Assembly: GCA_016765435.1 (NCBI GenBank)
Contig: JAESPY010000069.1
Span: 8,938-17,041, forward strand
Direction: 5' to 3'
Length of the DNA: 8,104 nt
From: Emcibacter sp.
GTDB lineage: Bacteria; Pseudomonadota; Alphaproteobacteria; Sphingomonadales; Emcibacteraceae
The notes under the pieces are model-generated. The model was not told the DNA's origin. It did not search any database and saw only the letters and a list, made by a program, of their open reading frames with translations. This document shows positions 1 through 5,267 of this stretch, piece by piece; position 1 is the stretch's first letter, and the number at the start of each line of letters is the position of its first letter. The position numbers and the translations under genes were made by a program.

Positions 1-557
1 AAGAACTCATGGATTTCCTTCTGCATCTCTTTCAGCAGCTTGATGTCCTTTTCCTTTTCCGGCAAAAAAGGATCAAGGATGGATTTATTGTCCCCGGCCG
101 CATAGACCCGACGCTCCACCCCAATTTTTTCAATGGCTTTGCTATAGCCAAACCCGGCGGAGATCACCCCGATACTGCCAATGATTGACGCTTCATGAGC
201 ATAAATTTCCTCTGCCGCCAAAGAAATCAGATAGCCGCCAGACGCCGCCACATCCTCTGCAAAGGCATAGACCGGAATTTTCTTTTCTTCTGATAATTTC
301 TGGATGCGCCGCATGATCAATTCGCTCTGCACTGGCGATCCGCCCGGTGAATTTACCGCCAAGGCCACCGCCTTGACATTATGCACTTCAAATGCCTCGG
401 TGATTTTTTCTTCAATCCCGGCCAGATTAAGCGCCGTTGAAAAACGACTGGCGGACCCGATCACGCCTTCCAGTGGCAAGATCGCCACCACGGGGGCCGG
501 GTTTTGAAACATGGGCAAAGGGATTTTTGCCAGCAATTGTCTTAATTTTTTCAGCAT
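1..557 (-). CDS. S49 family serine peptidase (SppA/SohB-like), partial at its C-terminus
   Basis: The first 185 residues are visible; the 3' end lies beyond the left edge. S49 peptidases are Ser-Lys proteases that cleave signal-peptide remnants or membrane-associated peptides. The segment contains the family blocks VNSPGGSP (about residues 68-75), AASGGY (104-109) and GSIGVI (127-132). Ser106 of SGGY is the expected nucleophile, and Lys158 (in AGDNKS) lies 52 residues later, the same spacing as the Ser-Lys dyad I recall for Bacillus subtilis SppA. There is no N-terminal signal peptide or transmembrane helix, so this looks like the short single-domain form, cytoplasmic or peripheral, rather than the long E. 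coli SppA. The ATG start is preceded by GAAGG (565-569 on the complement) with a 7-nt spacer. It is last in the visible unit, 16 bp after the methyltransferase stop. Family assignment is confident; substrate is unknown. Confidence 0.93.
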   Translation of the reverse strand, partial: MLKKLRQLLAKIPLPMFQNPAPVVAILPLEGVIGSASRFSTALNLAGIEEKITEAFEVHNVKAVALAVNSPGGSPVQSELIMRRIQKLSEEKKIPVYAFAEDVAASGGYLISLAAEEIYAHEASIIGSIGVISAGFGYSKAIEKIGVERRVYAAGDNKSILDPFLPEKEKDIKLLKEMQKEIHEF

Positions 558-573
558 ATTTTTACCTTCACCG

Positions 574-1350
574 TTACGTCGTTATATCAAGAGCCTCACC
601 GTGCCGCAGAATGGCTTCTGCCTCTGGTGAGAATGTACCATCTGATGTATGCACAATCAGGCCCGGTTTCAAGGCAATAATGCCTTTACCGCCTTTTCTG
701 GCCTGAATAATGACCCGGCGGGCGTCCTTGTCCCGTGTGGACCAGAGGGGGAAAATAATAATATCCCCTGCCCGGCCATGCAAAGCCGCAATAATATCAT
801 CCAATCGGTCCGCCCGATGCACCAGCGTTAAATGCCCCAGCGGCTTTAACATGCGCAGGCACAGATGGACCCAGCGGCCCAGTTCAATATGGCTGTCCAT
901 ATGGGCCACGGCCTTTGTCTCATAGGGCGAGGCAGTGGCGCCGTTCTTCTTTAAATACGGCGGATTGGAGACCACATGGTGATAGCTGTTGGGCTCACAT
1001 TCCGGCGGCGGAGAGGCAATATCCCCGGCAAAATATTCTATCCGGTCCGCAAAATTATTTTCCCGCGCATTCCGGCGGGCCAATGCCAAAAGTTCCGGTT
1101 GCAATTCAATGCCATGAAAAATATTTGTCGCGGCCTGACCTTCTGTACCGGATACCAAACCTTCTGTTCGGGATAAAAGACAGCTTAGAATGCCACCCGT
1201 CCCCGCGCCCATATCAAGAATGCGATCATTCTCCTGATAAGTCATACTGGCCGCCAGAAACACCGTATCCGTGGCAATGCGATAGCCTTCTTCCGGCTGA
1301 TAAAGCCGGATCGCACCGCCCAGAAAATCATCCTGAGATACCCCCGTCAT
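574..1350 (-). CDS. Class I SAM-dependent N6-adenine-type methyltransferase, TrmN6/YfiC-like (COG4123)
   Basis: A 258-residue Rossmann-fold methyltransferase. It has the N-terminal QPEEGYR..TD block (18-28) typical of the tRNA1(Val) adenine-37 N6-methyltransferase group, SAM motif I LDMGAGTGG (45-53), an acidic motif II (IELQPE, 81-86), GD at 109-110, and the catalytic motif NPPY at 129-132. NPPY is the signature of enzymes that methylate exocyclic amino groups of adenine, or glutamine side chains. By family the likely target is tRNA, in the cytoplasm; the exact nucleoside is inferred. A polar stretch of about 18 residues (59-76) between motifs I and II looks like an insertion relative to the compact E. 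coli enzyme. The gene starts at ATG, 15 bp after the DUF2007 stop, with only a weak purine-rich ribosome site, so translational coupling is plausible. Alternatives are HemK/PrmC-like or other NPPY enzymes, but the N-terminal block favours COG4123. Confidence 0.88.
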   Translation of the reverse strand: MTGVSQDDFLGGAIRLYQPEEGYRIATDTVFLAASMTYQENDRILDMGAGTGGILSCLLSRTEGLVSGTEGQAATNIFHGIELQPELLALARRNARENNFADRIEYFAGDIASPPPECEPNSYHHVVSNPPYLKKNGATASPYETKAVAHMDSHIELGRWVHLCLRMLKPLGHLTLVHRADRLDDIIAALHGRAGDIIIFPLWSTRDKDARRVIIQARKGGKGIIALKPGLIVHTSDGTFSPEAEAILRHGEALDITT

Positions 1351-1365
1351 CTTACTTTTATCCCC

Positions 1366-1602
1366 TCATTCCAGTCCTGCGACAAAATCCACATCGCCTT
1401 TTAGGCCATTTTCCCGAATCAGGCTGAGGGCTTTTGGAATATATTCTTCTTCCACCATCACCCGTTGACCGATCCCCATTATACCACCACCCATTAGGCT
1501 AGCATGATGCCCAAGCACCACAAAAGGGACATCTTCCGCATCAAAAAGCGCAGAAATCCGCGATATCAGAACCGCATTATCCGTGGAAAAAATTTCAATC
1601 AC
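1366..1602 (-). CDS. Small DUF2007 domain protein
   Basis: A 78-residue protein matching the DUF2007 family (sometimes labelled 'putative signal transducing protein'), whose biochemical role is not established. Family features seen are an N-terminal strand, the block NAVLISRISALF (9-20), the substrate-like loop HASLMGGGIMGIG (33-45), then RVMV (47-50) and a C-terminal helix. The fold is expected to be a small alpha/beta (ferredoxin-like) domain, cytoplasmic. I chose GTG at 1602 as start because AAAGGTGA lies just upstream at a good spacing and because the family begins at this strand. An in-frame TTG at 1638 would add 12 unconserved residues and lacks a good ribosome site. It is first of a leftward unit with the methyltransferase and peptidase, from a promoter in the gap shared with ispB. 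The linkage suggests a housekeeping role but gives no specific function. Confidence 0.82.
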   Translation of the reverse strand: MIEIFSTDNAVLISRISALFDAEDVPFVVLGHHASLMGGGIMGIGQRVMVEEEYIPKALSLIRENGLKGDVDFVAGLE

Positions 1603-1610
1603 GCGTTTTT

Positions 1611-1617
1611 CACCTTT
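1611..1617 (-). promoter_or_regulatory. Ribosome binding site that fixes the DUF2007 start
   Basis: On the minus strand AAAGGTG (within AAAGGTGA) lies 8 nt before the GTG at 1602. This decides between that GTG and the upstream TTG at 1638, since the site would lie inside the coding region of the longer form. Confidence 0.65.
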
Positions 1618-1641
1618 AAATGATCCGTAAAATTCCAAACA

Positions 1642-1669
1642 TTGACCAAGTTACCTTGACCTTTATAGT
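1642..1669 (+). promoter_or_regulatory. Candidate sigma70 promoter for ispB
   Basis: TTGACC (1642-1647) matches the -35 consensus at five of six positions. A 16-bp spacer separates it from TATAGT (1664-1669), which matches the -10 at five of six. Transcription would begin near 1676, giving a leader of about 70 nt. A second TTGACC lies at 1656-1661, making a 14-bp-phased direct repeat. The -10 overlaps the -10 of the opposite-strand promoter. Activity is inferred, not shown. Confidence 0.5.
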
Positions 1670-1690
1670 CCGGGAAGACTATTTTGCCAA
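1662..1690 (-). promoter_or_regulatory. Candidate sigma70 promoter for the DUF2007-methyltransferase-S49 unit
   Basis: On the minus strand TTGGCA (complement of 1685-1690) is followed after exactly 17 bp by TATAAA (complement of 1662-1667). Each hexamer matches consensus at five of six. Transcription would start near 1655, about 50 nt upstream of the GTG start. The -10 shares bases 1664-1667 with the plus-strand -10 of ispB, so RNA polymerase could occupy only one orientation at a time. Confidence 0.55.
1665..1682. repeat. 6+6 bp dyad over the divergent promoters
   Basis: ATAGTC (1665-1670) and GACTAT (1677-1682) are perfect inverted copies separated by CGGGAA. The 18-bp dyad covers the end of the plus-strand -10 and its expected start site, and lies in the spacer of the minus-strand promoter. 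That is where an operator serving both directions would sit, but a chance occurrence is possible. Confidence 0.35.
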
Positions 1691-1744
1691 AAGTAATTAA
1701 AAAGCACAATATCCCAATCAATCATACAACATAAGGTTTTTAGT

Positions 1745-2764
1745 ATGGGTGTCGTCATATCATTTGAAGAAGAACAAGCCAAAGCAGAAACGGCCCTTGC
1801 CCGGCTGCAGACCCTTGTCGCCGATGATATGATCAAGGTCAATCAGACCATCCTGCTGAAAATGCAAAGCCCCGTGGCTCTGATCCCGCAATTGGCCGGA
1901 CATTTGATTGCCTCTGGCGGCAAACGGTTACGGCCCATGTTGACGTTGGCCACGGCCCGTATGTGCGGTTATGACGGCATGCGCCATGCGGAACTTGCCG
2001 CCTGTGTTGAGTTCATTCATTCGGCAACGCTGCTCCATGATGATGTGGTGGATGAAAGCGATCTGCGGCGGGGACTTGAAACCGCCAATGCTCTGTGGGG
2101 AAATAAAGCCAGCGTATTGGTCGGCGATTTTCTGTTCAGTCGATCTTTTGAATTAATGACTGCCGATGGATCATTGGAAGTATTGAAAATTTTGTCCAAT
2201 GCCTCCTCTGTTATTGCCGAGGGCGAAGTGCTGCAACTGACCACCGCCAATAATATGGACACCACCGAAGATTCCTATATGCAGGTGATTGTCGCCAAAA
2301 CAGCGGCCTTATTTGCCGCCGCCTGTGAAATTGGCGCGGTGATCCCGGGAAAAGGCAGCGCGGAACAAGAAGCCCTGAAAAGTTACGGTAAAAATTTAGG
2401 CATCGTCTTTCAATTGATTGACGATGTGCTTGATTTCTCAGCGGAGCAGGAAAAGCTCGGCAAATCCGTTGGTGATGATTTCCGCGAAGGCAAAGTGACC
2501 CTGCCCATCGTGCTGGCCTATCGCCGCGGGGATGAGGCCGAACGCACCTTCTGGCGCCGGACCATTGAAGAACTCGACCAGAAGGACGGTGATCTGGCAC
2601 GGGCTCTTGAACTGTTGACGAAACATAACGCCCTCCACGACACGGTAGAGCGCGCCCGTCATTACGGTGCCATGGCCAAAGATGCCCTGGCCATCTTTCC
2701 TAATGATGACTATCGTCAGGCCTTGATCGATACTGTGGATTTCTGCACCAACCGCGCCTATTAG
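1745..2764 (+). CDS. ispB: Long-chain polyprenyl diphosphate synthase (octaprenyl/decaprenyl type)
   Basis: A 339-residue all-helical trans-prenyltransferase. It condenses isopentenyl diphosphate onto an allylic diphosphate to make the polyprenyl tail of ubiquinone, in the cytoplasm. Visible motifs are GGKRLRP (58-64), which binds IPP, the first Asp-rich motif DDVVD (99-103) followed by RRG (108-110), GDFLF in the middle, and the second Asp-rich motif DDVLD (226-230) followed by GK, GDDFREGK and TLP. The fifth residue before the first motif is Ala94, a small residue, as in long-chain enzymes; short-chain synthases carry a bulky aromatic there. This supports C40-C50 products, and C50 (Q10) is common in Alphaproteobacteria, but length cannot be set from sequence. 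The ATG has AAGG (1733-1736) 8 nt upstream. It diverges from the DUF2007 unit. Length and motifs are complete, with no sign of damage. Confidence 0.96.
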   Translation: MGVVISFEEEQAKAETALARLQTLVADDMIKVNQTILLKMQSPVALIPQLAGHLIASGGKRLRPMLTLATARMCGYDGMRHAELAACVEFIHSATLLHDDVVDESDLRRGLETANALWGNKASVLVGDFLFSRSFELMTADGSLEVLKILSNASSVIAEGEVLQLTTANNMDTTEDSYMQVIVAKTAALFAAACEIGAVIPGKGSAEQEALKSYGKNLGIVFQLIDDVLDFSAEQEKLGKSVGDDFREGKVTLPIVLAYRRGDEAERTFWRRTIEELDQKDGDLARALELLTKHNALHDTVERARHYGAMAKDALAIFPNDDYRQALIDTVDFCTNRAY

Positions 2765-2942
2765 AACAACGGCTCCCTCGCCTGTATATCGACTGTGATA
2801 TTCCACCCCGGATTATCCGATCAAGTTATTGTGTATTTTCTTGCCAAAAAATATGGCTATCATGAATAAATATACCGACAGATCAGGCTTGTCTGACCCG
2901 ACGGATGATTGATCCCATAATTCAAGGTTAGCAAAAAATACC

Positions 2943-3740
2943 ATGATTAAATTTAACAAAAAACATCTGATATCTGCCATTGCCGTTTCTGTCCTCTGCC
3001 TGAGCAGTCCGGCAAATGCTTTTCTGGACGCCAGTGTGCCGCATCATACCATGAGTGCCCAAGCCGAAAAAACTCTGGGAACCGTCATGGCAAGTGGACA
3101 GCGTTCTGACCGTCACAAGCAACGGGATAAATACCGCCATCCTGTTCAAACTCTAAAATTCACGGGTCTGGAGCCGCATATGACCGTTGCCGAAATCTGG
3201 CCCGGTGGTCAGGGTGGTTGGTACCGATCCATTCTGGAGCCTTTCCTCGAAGACAAAGGTCACTATATTCCCGTTACCAAGAAAACTGGATTTCCAGCCG
3301 TCGTGAAAGACCTGCCCTATGGCGGTGTGGACATGGTGATGGTCTTTCGCGCCCACGGTTTTATCATGTATGATGATCCGGCGCAGGCGCATATCAACGC
3401 CATCTTTTCCATGCTGAAACCGGGCGGCATTATGACCATTGTTGATCATGCCGGTGATGAGAGCATTCCTCAGGACCCCAAAGGCGAAAATGGCTATATC
3501 AATGAAAGTCATTTTCGTGCCATCGCCGCCAAAGCGGGTTTTAAACTTCTGGCCGAAAGCGATATCAACAGAAACCCCAAGGACAGTAAAAATCATCCGC
3601 GTGGTGTCTGGTCATTGCCGCCGACCTTAAGTGGCTCCCTGCCCTTTACCGATAAACGGGCCAAATTTATCGAAATTGGCGAATCTGATCGCTTTACCCT
3701 CAAATACTATAACCCGAATAAACACCCTGCGCAATTGTAA
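2943..3740 (+). CDS. Exported protein of the class I SAM-dependent 'predicted methyltransferase' family (COG4798-like)
   Basis: A 265-residue protein with a clear Sec signal peptide: basic N-terminus (KFNKKH), hydrophobic core (9-22) and an A-N-A cleavage site at 24-26, so the mature protein should be periplasmic. Cys19 is not in a lipobox. The mature part begins with a helical segment holding RHPVQTL (65-71), then the motif-I strand TVAEIWPGG (81-89) and glycine loop up to GGWY (91-94), a core with LKPGG and VDHAG, and a C-terminal block IGESDRFTLKYY. This matches exported proteins annotated as predicted methyltransferases, whose substrate is unknown to me. The glycine loop reads PGGQGGWY, apparently two residues longer than the PGGGWY I recall as common. 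A periplasmic SAM enzyme is puzzling because SAM is cytoplasmic. The ribosome site is weak (AAGG about 15 nt upstream). The same-strand gap to ispB is 178 bp, so it probably has its own promoter. Confidence 0.8.
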   Translation: MIKFNKKHLISAIAVSVLCLSSPANAFLDASVPHHTMSAQAEKTLGTVMASGQRSDRHKQRDKYRHPVQTLKFTGLEPHMTVAEIWPGGQGGWYRSILEPFLEDKGHYIPVTKKTGFPAVVKDLPYGGVDMVMVFRAHGFIMYDDPAQAHINAIFSMLKPGGIMTIVDHAGDESIPQDPKGENGYINESHFRAIAAKAGFKLLAESDINRNPKDSKNHPRGVWSLPPTLSGSLPFTDKRAKFIEIGESDRFTLKYYNPNKHPAQL

Positions 3741-3752
3741 GAAAAGACTATG

Positions 3753-3807
3753 GGAAACGTCCAATTACCTGTACTTTCATAATGAAAATAAAAAAAGGGA
3801 CGTTTCC
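3753..3807 (+). promoter_or_regulatory. 10+10 bp inverted repeat at the transporter ribosome binding site
   Basis: GGAAACGTCC (3753-3762) and GGACGTTTCC (3798-3807) are perfect inverted copies with a 35-nt intervening segment. The right arm begins inside the purine-rich ribosome site AAAGGGA (3794-3800) and ends one base before the chosen ATG at 3809. If transcribed, the hairpin would partly mask the ribosome site. As DNA it could be an operator. No U-tract follows the right arm, so it is not a simple terminator. The intervening segment contains a second short palindrome, TTTCAT-A-ATGAAA (3775-3787). Confidence 0.5.
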
Positions 3808-3808
3808 T

Positions 3809-5251
3809 ATGGGTGAGGCACAAGAACAATCATCGGGTCAAACAGGCACACCGCACGTGCAATGGTCATCGCGCTCTGCCTTTTTAATGGCCTCTATCGG
3901 GGCGGCGGTTGGTCTGGGAAATCTTTGGCGATTTCCCTATATCGCCGGAGAAAATGGCGGCGGGGCTTTTGTTCTGATCTATATTGCTTTTGTGCTCGTT
4001 CTTGGTATTCCCCTGATTATGGCAGAACTAGCGCTCGGCCGGGCCGGAAAAATGAGCGCCATCGGCACCATGACAATCATGGTCCGGCAAGGCAACCACC
4101 CCTTCTGGAAAATAATTGGCTGGCTCAGCATTCTGGTGCCTCTTATGGGGTTGACCTATTATAGTGTGGTTGCCGGATGGTCGCTGGATTACATCACAAA
4201 GGCCGTATCAGGTCGTTTTGCCGGTATAGATGCGGCCGGGTCGGGAGCTTTGTTCGACAGCTTGTTGGGCAATTGGCAACGCCTGACCCTCTGGCACAGT
4301 GTTTACATCCTTTCGGTCATTATTGTCGTATCCATGGGCGTTAAGGCCGGATTGGAATCAACCGTAAAAATCATGATGCCCGGCTTGTTTATCCTGCTGG
4401 CCTTCCTATCGGCCTACGCCATGTTTACCGGCAAAGGGGGCGAAGCTTTTACTTTTCTGTTCAGCCCGGATTTTTCCAAAATTACCGCACAGACCGTGCT
4501 CATGGCATTGGGACAAGCGCTATTCTCTCTCGCGGTTGGAGTTGGTGCCTTGATCACTTACGGGGCCTATCTGCCGGATAATGTTTCCCTGCCGAAAGCC
4601 GCCGCCATCATTGCTGTAGCCGATACCATTGTCGCGCTGTTGGCCGGATTTATGATCTTTCCCATCGTGTTTCAATATAACCTGACCCCCGGCGAAGGTC
4701 CCGGATTGATCTTTGCCACCCTGCCCATCGCCTTTGGTCAAATGCCCGGCGGGATGATCTTTGGTATTCTGTTTTTCGTGCTGCTGACTTTTGCTGCCTT
4801 TACCTCATCTCTGGCCATGCTGGAACCCGCCATCGCCTGGTTCGAGGATAAAGGTCTGTCCAGAAAGATGACCTCATGGGCCACGGGCATCGGCGCATGG
4901 GCGGTTGGTATGTTGATGCTGCTGTCCTTTAATGTTTTAAAAGATTTCAAACCCTTAAATTTCATTGACACGCTGGCGGATAAAAACCTGTTCGGCATCA
5001 TGGATTTCGTTGTTGCCAATATCATGCTGCCGATCAATGCCCTACTGCTGGCCCTGTTCACAGGTTGGGCCATGTCCCGCAAGTTGATCAGTGACCAGAT
5101 TGGATACCCCTTGGACAGCAGAGGGTTTTTCATCTGGCAATTCAGCACAAAATATATTGCCCCTATTTGCATCACCATCGTGGTTTACATGATGATATTC
5201 GGGGACCCTATTGAGCATATCAACCTGTTGATGGAAAAATTATTCGGCTAA
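3809..5251 (+). CDS. Sodium-dependent NSS/SNF family transporter (LeuT fold, 11 TM)
   Basis: A 480-residue inner-membrane symporter that uses the Na+ gradient to import amino acids or related amines; the substrate is not predictable here. The TM1 signature AAVGLGNLWRFPY (32-44) and the following ENGGGAF block are diagnostic. About eleven hydrophobic segments are visible (roughly 25-45, 53-75, 103-128, 161-178, 190-207, 228-253, 264-288, 316-336, 357-376, 398-421, 443-466), as in 11-TM bacterial members such as Tyt1 and MhsT. By alignment from memory with LeuT, the Na2 residues are kept (Gly31, Val34, Ala329, Thr332, Ser333). TM7 carries Asp272 where LeuT has Asn286, an acidic residue consistent with chloride-independent bacterial transport. 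I chose ATG 3809 because AAAGGGA precedes it by 8 nt; ATG 3782 would add nine residues and has no ribosome site. It lies 68 bp after the exported methyltransferase and may be co-transcribed. Confidence 0.95.
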   Translation: MGEAQEQSSGQTGTPHVQWSSRSAFLMASIGAAVGLGNLWRFPYIAGENGGGAFVLIYIAFVLVLGIPLIMAELALGRAGKMSAIGTMTIMVRQGNHPFWKIIGWLSILVPLMGLTYYSVVAGWSLDYITKAVSGRFAGIDAAGSGALFDSLLGNWQRLTLWHSVYILSVIIVVSMGVKAGLESTVKIMMPGLFILLAFLSAYAMFTGKGGEAFTFLFSPDFSKITAQTVLMALGQALFSLAVGVGALITYGAYLPDNVSLPKAAAIIAVADTIVALLAGFMIFPIVFQYNLTPGEGPGLIFATLPIAFGQMPGGMIFGILFFVLLTFAAFTSSLAMLEPAIAWFEDKGLSRKMTSWATGIGAWAVGMLMLLSFNVLKDFKPLNFIDTLADKNLFGIMDFVVANIMLPINALLLALFTGWAMSRKLISDQIGYPLDSRGFFIWQFSTKYIAPICITIVVYMMIFGDPIEHINLLMEKLFG

Positions 5252-5267
5252 AATTAAATATCCAAGT

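Noticed and set aside
915..1427. Long plus-strand reading frame of 170 codons opposite the methyltransferase
   Set aside because: It is antisense to a well-supported gene with clear motifs, and its translation has no recognisable domain or ribosome site.
2211..2806. Overlapping minus-strand reading frames opposite ispB
   Set aside because: Both lie antisense to a complete, motif-rich synthase and have compositions typical of shadow frames.
2809..2819. Short palindrome CGGATTATCCG after ispB as a terminator or operator
   Set aside because: Only five base pairs with a one-base centre and no T-tract follow, so it cannot be a stable terminator hairpin, and such palindromes are common by chance.
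2829..2872. Possible promoter for the exported methyltransferase (TTGTGT 2829-2834 or TTGCCA 2841-2846 with AT-rich -10 candidates)
   Set aside because: No hexamer pair combines good consensus with a 16-18 bp spacer; the -10 candidates match at only three or four positions. A promoter in this gap is likely but I cannot place it.
2884..2900. Imperfect repeat TCAGGCTTGTCTGA as a terminator hairpin
   Set aside because: The stem is only four base pairs and no run of T follows.
3019..3025. Cys19 of the exported methyltransferase as a lipoprotein attachment site
   Set aside because: The residues before it (SVL) do not form a lipobox; a Sec cleavage site ANA seven residues later fits better.
3741..3808. 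Rho-independent terminator between the exported methyltransferase and the transporter
   Set aside because: The 10-bp stem is followed by CCTATGGG rather than a T-tract and overlaps the downstream ribosome site; the 35-nt loop is also too long for a typical terminator.
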